A stretch of 64,000 nucleotides of DNA, from NCBI RefSeq assembly GCF_001701025.1, contig NZ_CP016793.1, forward strand, positions 9,176,001 to 9,240,000. The letters run 5' to 3'. The notes beneath the pieces were generated by a model, which was given only the letters and a program-made list of their open reading frames with translations, made no database searches and was not told the DNA's origin. Positions within the stretch are counted from its first letter, which is position 1. Each line of letters starts with the position of its first letter. The DNA is from Lentzea guizhouensis (lineage in GTDB: Bacteria; Actinomycetota; Actinomycetes; Mycobacteriales; Pseudonocardiaceae). The translations under genes and the position numbers were made by a program. This document shows positions 37,187 through 46,043 of the stretch, one piece after another.

Positions 37187-37204
37187 TGTGCGGATCCTGT
37201 GCGG
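37187..37204 (+). promoter_or_regulatory. Response-regulator box 1, TGTGCGG-N4-TGTGCGG
   Basis: Two heptamers with an 11-bp period upstream of the protease gene. The surrounding 43 bp (37184-37226) nearly match 37902-37944, including a shared gtcctcgtcccgtgcgc. It lies on the strand opposite to the protease. Confidence 0.65.
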
Positions 37205-37228
37205 GTGCCGTCCTCGTCCCGTGCGCTG

Positions 37229-37690
37229 CTACTGGTTGCCCAGCGCCGGAGCCCACGGCGTCCAGGTGGCGTGGTGGACCGGAAGTCCCGCCTCCTTGAA
37301 CCGGCTGACGACGCGGGGATCGTCGTCCACGATCAGGACGACTTTGCGGCGCCGCTGGAGCTCCAGCACGCGTTCGAGCTTGACCACCCGAGCGGGCCGC
37401 TTGTCACCGGGTGGCTGCATCACCAGGTCACCCGGCGGAAGGCCGTGTTCGGTGAGCCACCGGCGGGTCAGCTCGGCCAGCCGCACCGGCCGCCCGGTGA
37501 GCCACACGATGTCGTGGTCGACGGCCAGCCTGTGCGCCAGCTCGACGCCGTCCGGCAGCACCGGGTCGGCGCCCGCCGCGTCGAAGAACTCGGCCCACCT
37601 GGTCGGCGAGTCGGTGTCGAGCAGGTGGAGCCGGTGCCGGGCGTCGGCCACGGTCCCGTCGATGTCCAGCACCACAACCGGTCGTGTCAC
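37229..37690 (-). CDS. HAD-like phosphatase domain protein
   Basis: A 153-residue protein with the HAD nucleophile motif VVVLDIDGTVAD, motif II in IVWLTGRPVRLAEL, and IVDDDPRVV as the acidic motif. It resembles the phosphatase half of polynucleotide kinases, acting on a 3'-phosphate or a small phosphoester. GTG at 37690 is chosen because the motif begins immediately; an upstream GTG at 37767 would add 26 residues. Confidence 0.8.
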   Translation of the reverse strand: MTRPVVVLDIDGTVADARHRLHLLDTDSPTRWAEFFDAAGADPVLPDGVELAHRLAVDHDIVWLTGRPVRLAELTRRWLTEHGLPPGDLVMQPPGDKRPARVVKLERVLELQRRRKVVLIVDDDPRVVSRFKEAGLPVHHATWTPWAPALGNQ

Positions 37691-37904
37691 GCGGTTCCCA
37701 CCAACTTCTCCCCAGAAGAGGGCGTCCGCGTCGATGAGCTGACGGCGCCCGATGAACCGGCTGGTCACGAGCGGACCTGCCTCGTGTGCCGCTTGCCACC
37801 GTGACTGTAGCCCTCGTCCCCGACCACCCGGTGCGTCAGGTGTCCGCCCAGCTCGCCGGTGCCGGGCACCGCCCGGATCGCGGCGCGCTCGCGTGGCGGG
37901 CAGA

Positions 37905-37922
37905 TGTGCGGATCCTGTGCGG
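37905..37922 (+). promoter_or_regulatory. Response-regulator box 2, TGTGCGG-N4-TGTGCGG
   Basis: Direct heptamers with an 11-bp period, 52-69 bp upstream of the response-regulator ATG. A TAGGTT -10-like box at 37961-37966 would start transcription at about the ATG, so the message may be leaderless and autoregulated. Confidence 0.7.
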
Positions 37923-37973
37923 ATGAGGTCCTCGTCCCGTGCGCGCGCGGCCGGAGTGACTAGGTTGCGGGGC

Positions 37974-38663
37974 ATGGGTTTGTGCGTGCTGGTGGCCGAG
38001 GACAACGTGATGCAGGCGGACATGCTCGGCCGCTACCTGCGTCAGGAGGGCTACCGGGTGCGGATCGTGCACGACGGCCGGTCGGCCCTGGACGAGGTCC
38101 GCCGCAACCCGCCGGACCTGCTGATCCTCGACGTGATGATGCCCGGTGTGGACGGTCTGGACGTGGTTCGGGTGCTGCGCAACGAGTCCGGCCTGCCGGT
38201 GCTGATGCTCACCGCGAGGTCCACAGAGGACGATCTGCTGCACGGTCTCGACCTCGGTGCCGACGACTACGTGACCAAGCCCTACAGCCCGCGCGAGCTG
38301 ATGGCGCGCGTGCGGACGTTGCTGCGGCGCGTCCAGCGGACGGCCGGGACCACCGATCTCACGCTCGGCGAGCTGCGGGTGGACCCGGACCGGCACGAGG
38401 TGCGGGTGCGGGGTGAGGCGGTCGAGTGCACGGCGTCGGAGTTCCGGGTCCTGCACACGATGGCGGCGAGCCCCGGCCGGGTGTTCAGCCGCTCGCAGCT
38501 GCTCAGCGCGGTGCACGGGCTGGACGGGTACATCACCGAACGCACGATCGACGCGCACGTGATGAACCTGCGCAAGAAGATCGAGGCCCAGCCGCGGCGG
38601 CCCGCGTACCTGCTGACCGTGCACGGCGTCGGCTACAAGCTGGTGGACGGCTCCGGTGCATAG
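37974..38663 (+). CDS. OmpR/PhoB-family response regulator
   Basis: A 229-residue regulator. The receiver domain has Asp10, phospho-acceptor Asp53 (LLILDVMMPG) and Lys102 (YVTKPYS). The C-terminal winged helix has the RTIDAHVMNLRKKIE recognition region and the VHGVGYKL wing. PhoB-type proteins bind tandem heptamers with 11-bp period, exactly the element found upstream of this gene. The stop overlaps the GTG of the sensor kinase gene. Confidence 0.94.
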   Translation: MGLCVLVAEDNVMQADMLGRYLRQEGYRVRIVHDGRSALDEVRRNPPDLLILDVMMPGVDGLDVVRVLRNESGLPVLMLTARSTEDDLLHGLDLGADDYVTKPYSPRELMARVRTLLRRVQRTAGTTDLTLGELRVDPDRHEVRVRGEAVECTASEFRVLHTMAASPGRVFSRSQLLSAVHGLDGYITERTIDAHVMNLRKKIEAQPRRPAYLLTVHGVGYKLVDGSGA

Positions 38664-40332
38664 CGTCCTGGCGCGGCTGCTGGCCGCGTCGGTGCTGGTG
38701 GCGCTGTGCTCGATCACCGCGACGGCGTGGCTGGCCGCGCAGAGCACGTCCACGTCGATCAGGCAGGAGCTGGGCGCCGCGCTGGCCGCCGACGCCGCCA
38801 CCTACCGGTCGCTGGTCACGTTCGCCGTGGAGCACCGCGACTGGACCGGTGTGACCCTGCCCGGCGGCAACCGGAGGCTGATCCTCACCACGCCCGACCG
38901 CGAGGTCATCGCCGACACCGGCACGGACCTGGACCCCGCGCAGCTGCCGGCCACGCCGTCGTCGGTGATCAACCCGCTGGAGCTCGACCTCGTGCAGGCC
39001 CAGGACGCGCCGGCCGACCGGATCGACGCCCGCGTGACCGGGCCGTTCCGGCTCACCGAGCGGGAGAGGGGCAGCCTGGCCCAGGACGCCGAGCTGTACA
39101 CCGTCCGCTGCCTAGGGCCTGCCGAGGAGCAGCCGGTGCCGACCACCGCCTGGGGCCGGCCGATCGTGAACGTGAACAGGACCGAACCCGCCCCGACCGG
39201 CCCGGCCTGCATCGAGGCACAGGAGCGGCTGAGCACGCTCACATCGGGCGAGTCGGCGGCGCTCAACGAGCTCGGAGTGCTCGTCAACGACTGCCTGCGC
39301 CAGCGCGGCCTGCCGGCCGAGCAGATCAAGATGAACGCTTCCTGGCAGCCGGTGTCGTCCAACGCCGATTGCCTGGCAAGTGCGCGCCGCACCCAGTTGC
39401 AGCCTTATGTGGCACCGCCCGCGCTGCTGTTCGTGACGGACGCCGCCGGCCGGACCACGCAGGCGACCGTCGTGCGGTTCGACGTCGGCCGGATCGTGCT
39501 GGTGGCGGCGGTCGTGCTGGTGCTGACCGTCGGGGTCAGCGTGGTCGTGGCGCTGCGGATGACCCGGCCGTTGCGCACGCTCACAGCCGCCGCCGAACGG
39601 ATGCGCGACGGTGCCGACGCCCAGGTCGACATCCGGTCGCGCAGCGAGATCGGCCAGCTGGCGCGGGCGTTCAACGACATGGCCGCGCACCGAGCCCGCA
39701 CCGACGCCCAGCGCAAGGCCATGACCAGCGACATCTCCCACGAGCTGCGCAACCCGCTCGGCACGATCCGCAGCTGGCTGGAGGGCGCCCGCGACGGCGT
39801 GGTCGAGCTGGACCGCACGACGCTGAGCTCGCTGCTCGACGAGGCGCTGGTGTTGCAGCACCTCATCGACGACCTGCAGGACCTGGCGCTGGCCGACGCG
39901 GGCGAGCTGCGGCTGCACCCGTCGGAGGTCGACCTGCGCGAGCTGTTCGACCAGCTCGTCGCCGCACATCCGGGCCTGGTCGCCACCGGCGGCGGTGTCG
40001 TGCACGCGGATCCGGTGCGGTTGCGGCAGGTCCTCACCAACCTGGTCACCAACGCGGTGCGCCACACCCCCGCCGGCGGCACCGTGGCACTGTCCGTTGT
40101 GGACGGCCGGATCACGGTGAGCGACACCGGTTCCGGCATCGCCGCCGAGGACCTGCCGCACGTGTTCGACCGCTTCTGGCGCGCCGACCCGTCCCGCGCC
40201 CGCGACACCGGCGGCAGCGGCCTGGGCCTCGCGATCGTGCACGCACTGGTGAGTGCTCACGGTGGCACGATCACGGTCGAGAGCGAACTGGGCCGCGGCA
40301 CGACGTTCACGATCACGCTACCGGCACGCTGA
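38656..40332 (+). CDS. Membrane sensor histidine kinase with Cys-rich extracytoplasmic domain
   Basis: A 558-residue kinase. Membrane helix 1 is at about 5-28, an extracytoplasmic domain of about 245 residues follows, helix 2 is near 278-300, then HAMP, and HisKA with His362 in SDISHELRNPLG. HATPase boxes are QVLTNLVTNAVRHT, VSDTGSGIA and GGSGLGLAIV. The sensor domain has four Cys, including NDCLRQRGLP and NADCLASA, a pattern also present in the lipoprotein encoded next. The GTG at 38656 overlaps the regulator gene stop. The signal is unknown; the ABC operon suggests cell-envelope or peptide stress. Confidence 0.93.
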   Translation: MHSVLARLLAASVLVALCSITATAWLAAQSTSTSIRQELGAALAADAATYRSLVTFAVEHRDWTGVTLPGGNRRLILTTPDREVIADTGTDLDPAQLPATPSSVINPLELDLVQAQDAPADRIDARVTGPFRLTERERGSLAQDAELYTVRCLGPAEEQPVPTTAWGRPIVNVNRTEPAPTGPACIEAQERLSTLTSGESAALNELGVLVNDCLRQRGLPAEQIKMNASWQPVSSNADCLASARRTQLQPYVAPPALLFVTDAAGRTTQATVVRFDVGRIVLVAAVVLVLTVGVSVVVALRMTRPLRTLTAAAERMRDGADAQVDIRSRSEIGQLARAFNDMAAHRARTDAQRKAMTSDISHELRNPLGTIRSWLEGARDGVVELDRTTLSSLLDEALVLQHLIDDLQDLALADAGELRLHPSEVDLRELFDQLVAAHPGLVATGGGVVHADPVRLRQVLTNLVTNAVRHTPAGGTVALSVVDGRITVSDTGSGIAAEDLPHVFDRFWRADPSRARDTGGSGLGLAIVHALVSAHGGTITVESELGRGTTFTITLPAR

Positions 40333-40350
40333 GCGCACATCCTCCGCACA
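40333..40350 (-). promoter_or_regulatory. Response-regulator box 3, TGTGCGG-N4-TGTGCGC
   Basis: Read on the minus strand, two heptamers (one changed base) with the same 11-bp period lie between the kinase stop and the lipoprotein ATG. The orientation is opposite to boxes 1 and 2. This is a likely control point for the lipoprotein/ABC operon. Confidence 0.6.
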
Positions 40351-40372
40351 ACCGCTCGGCAGCATCACCGCC

Positions 40373-40894
40373 ATGAACCCCAGGTTGTTGATCGGCGCGG
40401 TGTTGTTCACGCTCACCGCGTGCAGCCAGGCGGCACCACCGGTGCAGGTGGCGTCGCTGCATACGTCCGGCTCCTCCCCCGCCTCCGCCGCGCAGGCCCC
40501 GGCCGAGTCCGAGCAGCCGCGGCTGCGGATGGACATGACCGAGCAGGAGAAGCAGCGGTTGTACGACGCTCACACCGCGTGTCTGGCCGAGAAGGACCCG
40601 AACGCCACTGGCACCGGCCCCGATCCCGCAGGCCGCCGCCAGTACAGCGACGAGGCGTGGAGGGCGTGCGCGAAGACGTGGCCGCTGCCGCCGTGGGAGA
40701 TGGACCCCGGCAACCCGACGTTCAAGGACAACTGGCACAAGAACGTGCAGTGCCTCAACCGCCGCGGCATGAAGGTGATCGAGACCGAGCCGGGCAGCTG
40801 GACCTACGACGGCGAGCAGACCCTGCCGGAGCCCGAGCGCCACCGGATCGAGAAGGAGTGCGAGCTGGAGGTCTTCGGCGGAGGACGCAAGTGA
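40373..40894 (+). CDS. Lipoprotein of the ABC-efflux operon
   Basis: A 173-residue secreted protein with lipobox LTAC (Cys near residue 17), a Ser/Ala/Pro-rich spacer, then a domain with four Cys: HTACLAEKD, WRACAKTW, VQCLNRRGMKV and EKECELEVF. The CLxxRG...W...C arrangement resembles the sensor domain of the upstream kinase. No known domain is recognised. Its stop overlaps the adaptor gene start, so it is part of the export operon and may sense or hand over the substrate. Confidence 0.85.
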   Translation: MNPRLLIGAVLFTLTACSQAAPPVQVASLHTSGSSPASAAQAPAESEQPRLRMDMTEQEKQRLYDAHTACLAEKDPNATGTGPDPAGRRQYSDEAWRACAKTWPLPPWEMDPGNPTFKDNWHKNVQCLNRRGMKVIETEPGSWTYDGEQTLPEPERHRIEKECELEVFGGGRK

Positions 40895-41910
40895 GGCGGT
40901 GGCTCGTCGCCGGCGTGGTTGCGATGGTCGTGACCGGTGCCGTGCTGGCGTTCACCTGGACCCGCCAGGCCCCGGCCCAGTCCGACCAGCCACCGGCACC
41001 GAAGACCGTCGCCGTGGTGAAGACCGACCTGACCGACACCCGCGAGTTCAAGGCCACGCTGGGTTTCGGCGCCTCCCAGCAGGTCACCGGCCGCCTCCCC
41101 GGCACGCTCACCTGGCTGCCCGCACCCGGCCTGCTGGTGGACCGCGGTCAGCCGCTGTACAAAGTGGACAACCGGCCGGTGTGGCTGTTCTTCGGCGACA
41201 CCCCGTTGTGGCGCAAGCTCGACAAGGCCGGGGTGCGCGGCCCGGACGTGAAGGTCGTGAAGGACAACCTGGCCGCGCTGGGTTACCGGCTGGGCGGCCC
41301 GGCCGACGAGCTGACACCGCCGACCGTCGACGCCGTGAAGCGCTGGCAGAAGGCCGCGAAGGTCGAGGAGACCGGCGTCGTGGACGTCGGCGACGTCGTG
41401 GTGTTGCCGGGCAAGGTCCGCGTGGAATCGGTGACCGCCAAGCTGTCCGCCACCGCCGAGGGCCCGCTGATGGCGGTGACCGCGCCGGGCAAGGCGGTCG
41501 AGGCGTCGGTGGACGCGCAGGCGGCCGAGGTGTTCGCCAAAGACTTGAAGGTCACCGTGCTCCTGCCTGATGGCAAGGAGGTCGGCGGGACCGTGCGTTC
41601 CGTCAGCACCGAGGTCGAGGAAGCGAAGAACGGCAACGGCGAGTCGTCGCCGGCCGTCGCCGTGGACATCGGGTTGGACGGCGAGGTCGCCTTCGAGTCG
41701 GGTCCGATGCGCGTGCGGGTCACCAGCACGGCGCGGAAGGGGGTGCTGGCGGTGCCGGTGACGGCGCTGCTGGCGTTGCGCGAGGGCGGGTACGCGGTGC
41801 AGACGTCGGGCGGGCTGGTCGCGGTGCAGACCGGGCTGTTCGCCGGTGGGCTGGTGGAGATCAGCGGCGGCGGGGTCAGCGAGGGCATGCGGGTGGTGAC
41901 GACGTCATGA
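40891..41910 (+). CDS. Peptidoglycan-binding efflux adaptor (membrane-fusion-like)
   Basis: A 339-residue protein with one N-terminal membrane helix ([17 protein letters not shown]). It has a PG_binding_1-like segment ([15 protein letters not shown]...[13 protein letters not shown]), and beta-barrel regions as in MacA-type adaptors. It would link the MacB-like transporter to the cell wall. The GTG overlaps the lipoprotein stop. Confidence 0.88.
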   Translation: MRRWLVAGVVAMVVTGAVLAFTWTRQAPAQSDQPPAPKTVAVVKTDLTDTREFKATLGFGASQQVTGRLPGTLTWLPAPGLLVDRGQPLYKVDNRPVWLFFGDTPLWRKLDKAGVRGPDVKVVKDNLAALGYRLGGPADELTPPTVDAVKRWQKAAKVEETGVVDVGDVVVLPGKVRVESVTAKLSATAEGPLMAVTAPGKAVEASVDAQAAEVFAKDLKVTVLLPDGKEVGGTVRSVSTEVEEAKNGNGESSPAVAVDIGLDGEVAFESGPMRVRVTSTARKGVLAVPVTALLALREGGYAVQTSGGLVAVQTGLFAGGLVEISGGGVSEGMRVVTTS

Positions 41911-42701
41911 CAGCACCTCGCCCGGACCACCGCCCGGTCACGCCAAGCCCGGCCGCACCACCACGCCTCCCCACACCTCCGGCCACGCCAAGCTTCGCCG
42001 CCCAGCCGCGAACTCCCACAGCCCCGGCGCGCTCCACCCCCGTTCTCGACCTCCGCGACGCCGTCAAGGAGTACCCCGGCGGCGTCCGCGCGCTCGACGG
42101 CGTGTCCCTCACCCTCCACGCGGGCGAGGCCGTCGCCATCGTCGGACCGTCCGGTTCCGGCAAGTCCACGCTCCTCAACCTCCTCGGCACCCTCGACCGC
42201 CCCACCAGCGGCTCCATCGCGTTGGACGGCCACGACATCGCGTCGCTGTCCGACCGGCAGCTGTCGGCGTTGCGCGGGCGGCGGATCGGGTTCGTGTTCC
42301 AGCAGTTCCACCTCGCCGACGGGCTCACCGCGCTCGACAACGTCGCCACCGGCCTGCTCTACGCCGGTGTGGCGCGCAAGTGGCGTGCGGCGATGGCGAC
42401 GGAGGCGTTGCAACGAGTCGGGCTCGGGCATCGGCTCAAGCACCGGCCGCACGAGCTCTCCGGTGGGGAACGCCAGCGCGTCGCCATCGCACGTGCGGTG
42501 GTGAACAGGCCGGCGCTGGTGCTGGCCGACGAGCCGACCGGGGCGCTCGACACCACGAACGGGCGGGCCGTGCTGGACCTGCTGCTGGACCTCAACCGGG
42601 AAGGCACGACGCTCGCCGTGATCACGCACGACCGGGAGGTGGCGGCCAGGTTGCCGCGGCAGGTGGAGATCCGTGACGGCCGCGTGCGGGTGACCTCGTG
42701 A
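41907..42701 (+). CDS. MacB/LolD-type ABC transporter ATPase
   Basis: A 264-residue ATPase with Walker [12 protein letters not shown]-loop VFQQFH, signature LSGGERQ and Walker [13 protein letters not shown]. An unusual Pro/Ala/Thr-rich N-terminal extension of about 45 residues precedes the conserved [12 protein letters not shown] start. The ATG at 41907 overlaps the adaptor stop (ATGA) and its own stop overlaps the permease start. Works with the next gene in mechanotransmission-type export. Confidence 0.94.
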   Translation: MTAPRPDHRPVTPSPAAPPRLPTPPATPSFAAQPRTPTAPARSTPVLDLRDAVKEYPGGVRALDGVSLTLHAGEAVAIVGPSGSGKSTLLNLLGTLDRPTSGSIALDGHDIASLSDRQLSALRGRRIGFVFQQFHLADGLTALDNVATGLLYAGVARKWRAAMATEALQRVGLGHRLKHRPHELSGGERQRVAIARAVVNRPALVLADEPTGALDTTNGRAVLDLLLDLNREGTTLAVITHDREVAARLPRQVEIRDGRVRVTS

Positions 42702-43876
42702 AGCCGGCGCGACTGAGCCCGGCCGACCTGCTGCTGCTCGGGCTGTCCCCGTTGCGCACCAGGCCGTTGCGCGCGGTCCTGTCCGCGCTCGGCATCTCCA
42801 TCGGCATCGCCACGCTGGTCGTGGTGACCGGCATCCCCGCCTCCAGCCGGGCCGCGCTGATGCAGGAGTTCGCCGCGCTGGGCACGAACCTGTTGCGCGC
42901 CGAGGCCGCCACCGGCACGAACGACGAACCCGCGTCGCTCCCGCCCGACTCGGTCGCGATGGTGCAGCGGATCGGGCCGGCCTCGCAGGTCAGCGCGGTC
43001 GCGAACACGCACGCCGTGGTGCGCCGGTCCGACCGGGTTCCGGAGTCGGAGACGTCCGGGCTGACCGTGCTCGCGTCGTCGCTGAACCTGTTGGACACGC
43101 TCAACGGGCGCGTTCACAACGGCACGTTCCTCAACGCTGCCAACGAGAAGTTCCCGACCGTCGTGCTCGGGCACGTCGCGGCGACCCGGCTCGGCATCAC
43201 CGCGCCGGACGCCCAGGTGCGGATCGGCGACCGGTGGTTCACCGTCATCGGGATCCTCGCTCCCCTGCCGCTCGCGCCGGAGGTCGAACGGGCCGCGCTG
43301 GTCGGCTGGGAAGCCGCTCGCGAGATCGGGTTCGACCAGCGGCCGACGGTGCTCTACCTGCGGGCGGACGAGGCCTCGATCGACGACGTGCGGGCGGTGC
43401 TGCCGCCGACGATCCACCCGCAGCAACCGTCGCAGGTGAGGGTCAGCCGGCCGTCCGACGCGCTGGTGGCCAAGCGGCTCACCGAGAACACCTTCTCGGC
43501 GCTCGTGCTGGGGCTGGCGGGGGTGGCGTTGCTGGTCGGCGGCATCGGGGTGGCGAACACGATGGTGATCTCGGTGCTGGAGCGCAAGCGCGAGATCGGG
43601 CTGCGGCGCGCGCTCGGGGCGAACCGCGGGCAGGTGCGGACGCAGTTCCTGACCGAGTCGGTGGTGCTGTGCGTGCTCGGCGGGATGGCCGGGGTGCTGC
43701 TCGGGCTGCTGGGCACGGCCGGGTACGCCGCCGCGCACGGCTGGCCCGCGGTCGTGCCGGTCGAGGTGGTGCTGGCCGGGCTCGGCGCGGCGGTCGTGAC
43801 CGGGGTGGTCGCGGGCGTGTACCCGGCGGTCAGGGCGGCGCGGCTGACGCCGACGGAGGCGCTCGCCGCGCCGTGA
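42698..43876 (+). CDS. MacB/FtsX-type ABC transporter permease
   Basis: A 392-residue permease. It has one N-terminal helix ([20 protein letters not shown]), a large extracytoplasmic MacB_PCD domain and three C-terminal helices around [21 protein letters not shown], the family hallmark. It ends [13 protein letters not shown] as is typical. Last gene of the regulator-kinase-lipoprotein-adaptor-ATPase-permease series. Confidence 0.94.
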   Translation: MKPARLSPADLLLLGLSPLRTRPLRAVLSALGISIGIATLVVVTGIPASSRAALMQEFAALGTNLLRAEAATGTNDEPASLPPDSVAMVQRIGPASQVSAVANTHAVVRRSDRVPESETSGLTVLASSLNLLDTLNGRVHNGTFLNAANEKFPTVVLGHVAATRLGITAPDAQVRIGDRWFTVIGILAPLPLAPEVERAALVGWEAAREIGFDQRPTVLYLRADEASIDDVRAVLPPTIHPQQPSQVRVSRPSDALVAKRLTENTFSALVLGLAGVALLVGGIGVANTMVISVLERKREIGLRRALGANRGQVRTQFLTESVVLCVLGGMAGVLLGLLGTAGYAAAHGWPAVVPVEVVLAGLGAAVVTGVVAGVYPAVRAARLTPTEALAAP

Positions 43877-43886
43877 GAAGTCCGTC

Positions 43887-44195
43887 GTGCTCGACTGTCG
43901 AGTTCCAGGGGCCTCGTTCGTCCTCGGAACGACTGGAGGACACGCGGACGAGTGCCGCCGCCGGGGTGTGTTCGTGGCGGGCGACCCGCTCAAGCCGGTC
44001 ACCACGGCCACGACTGTGCGCGTTCACAACGCCAAGGCGGTGCTCACCGACGGGCCGATCGCGGCTACGACCACGACAAGTACCGGTGCCTGGCCGGCAC
44101 CCGCGGCATCGACCACCGCTCTGGACTGGGGCACGGTCCGCTGCCGGTCGAACGCACCTTCGCCTGGCAAACCCTTCCGGCGGCTTCGCGTCCGG
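43887..44195 (+). pseudogene. Remnant of a YCII/DGPF-domain gene
   Basis: One frame reads ATTVRVHNAKAVLTDGPIA, close to the VTDGPFAE core of YCII-related proteins. After a frame change the other frame continues GYDHDKYRCLAGTRGIDH and PVERTFAW, resembling the family C-terminus. No start or intact frame exists. It begins 11 bp after the permease stop. Confidence 0.5.
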
Positions 44196-44365
44196 AACCT
44201 CGGTGACACTAAAACAAGAAAGACACAATTGATCAACTGTCACCCGGCGATCTTCGGCAATTAACGTAATCCGTGAGGCGGTTCCAGAAATTGTGGACGC
44301 CATACGAGAGGACCATTTGGGGGACTGCGGTGTCGATCACCGCAGATGCAGGGTAGATTGTGTGT

Positions 44366-44439
44366 TGTTACCCAGGACCTCGGTGACGTGACCTGCTCCG
44401 CGATGATCGTGGGCACAGAACACGAGCCGAGGTTTTTTT
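44366..44439 (+). ncRNA. Candidate structured small RNA with a T7 terminator
   Basis: A TAGATT -10-like box (44354-44359) precedes a segment in which CCTCGG (44378-44383) pairs with CCGAGG (44427-44432), with an inner CGTG/CACG pair, followed by seven T's. Such a T-run is rare in this genome and marks an intrinsic terminator. An 8-bp hairpin (CTGCGGTG/CACCGCAG) lies just upstream. It could be a free RNA or a leader attenuator for the RTX-like gene 118 bp further on. No known RNA family is recognised. Confidence 0.45.
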
Positions 44440-44556
44440 CGTGCGCAAGTCGCCGCACAGCACCTTTTGACAGGTGTTCCTGCGCGTCACTCGCGTCTTC
44501 CGCTGGCGCGTCCGCGCCGTGCGACTATGAACAATTTTTGTTCGGGAAATGACAAC

Positions 44557-45306
44557 ATGAGGATCCAGCAGAGTCAGATGCGCCGAGCGATCGTCGCTGC
44601 GGTGGCCGGAGCACTCGCGGTCCCGGCCTTGTGGGCAGTCGCCCCGCCGACCGCCCAGGCCGCAGTCAACTGCGTCGTGAGCGCCGGCGTGACCCAGACC
44701 GACACGGTCGTGATCGGAAGTCCCGGTAACGACACGATCGACTGCGGCGGCACGGATCCCGCCAAGACGATCAACGGCAACGGCGGCAACGACACCATCA
44801 CGGGCTCAGCTCTCGACGACACGATCGACGGCGGCGACGGCAACGACACCATCACCGGAGGTACGGGCAACGACACCCTCACGGGCGGCCTGGGCATCGA
44901 CACCATCTCTGGCAGCGCCGGCACGGACACCCTCGTCGGGCCTTCTGCCGACGGCAGCCAGGACAGCCTCGACGGTGGTCTCGGCGTCGACACCTGCCAG
45001 GGGCCCGCGCCGGATCCCGACATCCACGCCAGCTGCGAGAACACGAGTGTCCCGCCGACGACGGGCCCGGGCTCCGGCACGGGAAACGCGACCCAGCTGT
45101 GCATCGCGACCGGCGGCGTGCTTTCCCTCACCGTGAACCCGGTGGGATACGTCTGCGTGTTCACCCCCCTCAGCCCCACCAACCGCCGCGTCCAGGAAGC
45201 CCGCAGCATCTGCACCGGAGCCGGCGGAACGTTCGTCAGCCTGCTCCCGCTGAGCTACACCTGCATCCTGCCGGGCACGTCACAAAACATCCGCCCCACG
45301 AGTTGA
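44557..45306 (+). CDS. Secreted RTX-like (hemolysin-type Ca-binding repeat) protein
   Basis: A 249-residue protein. It has a signal peptide (about 36 residues, ending in PTAQA), then nonapeptide-like repeats of the GGNDTITG type between residues 50 and 130, and a C-terminal third with Cys residues (TQLCIATGG, VGYVCVF, RSICTGAGG, SYTCILPG). Calcium-bound parallel beta-roll is expected for the repeats. ATG 44557 is chosen for the signal peptide; an ATG at 44527 would add ten residues. Confidence 0.85.
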   Translation: MRIQQSQMRRAIVAAVAGALAVPALWAVAPPTAQAAVNCVVSAGVTQTDTVVIGSPGNDTIDCGGTDPAKTINGNGGNDTITGSALDDTIDGGDGNDTITGGTGNDTLTGGLGIDTISGSAGTDTLVGPSADGSQDSLDGGLGVDTCQGPAPDPDIHASCENTSVPPTTGPGSGTGNATQLCIATGGVLSLTVNPVGYVCVFTPLSPTNRRVQEARSICTGAGGTFVSLLPLSYTCILPGTSQNIRPTS

Positions 45307-45380
45307 TCCGGTGCTCATCGCGCACCGTCGGCTGAGTGATGTGTCCGGGACCGCACAAGCAGGATCGGGTAGTGATCCGC

Positions 45381-45580
45381 TCACCGTGGCAGCAGAAAGC
45401 CGATGATCGCGTTGACCCGACGGCGGCGGTCACCACGGCCGCGAAGGACGTGAATCAGCGGGTTGTGCAGCTGCCCCAGCAGCTGCACAACCCGGTTCGG
45501 ACCCCGGCTGGGCGGCAGCTCGTCCGGTCCGAGCTCCGCGAGCCTGCTCCGCAAGTCTGAAGTGGACAGACCAGCCACCG
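45381..45580 (-). pseudogene. N-terminal fragment of a cation P-type ATPase
   Basis: The minus strand reads GLSTSDLRSRLAELGPDELP then VVQLLGQLHNPLIHVL, the cation-ATPase N-domain and the start of the first helices. The sequence then degenerates and stops. Nothing of the rest of the approximately 900-residue transporter is present. The flanks to 46043 hold no recognisable gene. Confidence 0.65.
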
Positions 45581-46043
45581 CATCGGAGCCAGCGGCCCGG
45601 CCACGTCGACCCGCACACCAGCGGCACCGGCACGACGATCCGGTTCCGCTTCGCCATCTCACCGGCCGGGCGCGGCACCGGTCGCGTCGCCCGCGCCGCC
45701 GATGCGGTCCGAGCCGCTGGACGTGTCGGGCCCCGGCGACGCCTTGACGGTGCGCAGGTGGCCGGCCTGAGAAACGTGTTCGAACTCGTGCGGGGCCTTG
45801 ACGCAGTCGTCAGTCCGTCACCCCGATGCGACCGGCGCACACCGCGAGGAGGCCGGACGCCCTGTCCGACGGCCAGTTCCCCGGCGGCTGGCGACCACTG
45901 GCGACCGACCCCGCCACCACTCTTCCCGCGCTGAACCCGCCGACCTGGCGCGCGGACGTGACGCGACACCTCTGACCGTCGCACTGCGACAGTCCTTCGT
46001 GGACTACCACACGGCATCCGAACCGGCCTCGCGCCTGTGAACG
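45581..46043. other. Gene-free stretch beside the ATPase fragment
   Basis: Frames here lack codon bias and family similarity. It may be further eroded ATPase sequence and the lost 5' end of the glycosyltransferase gene that follows. Confidence 0.4.

Noticed and set aside
44346..44552. Short plus-strand frame over the candidate small RNA
   Set aside because: It spans the T-run terminator, lacks a ribosome site and has no coding bias; the RNA explanation fits better.
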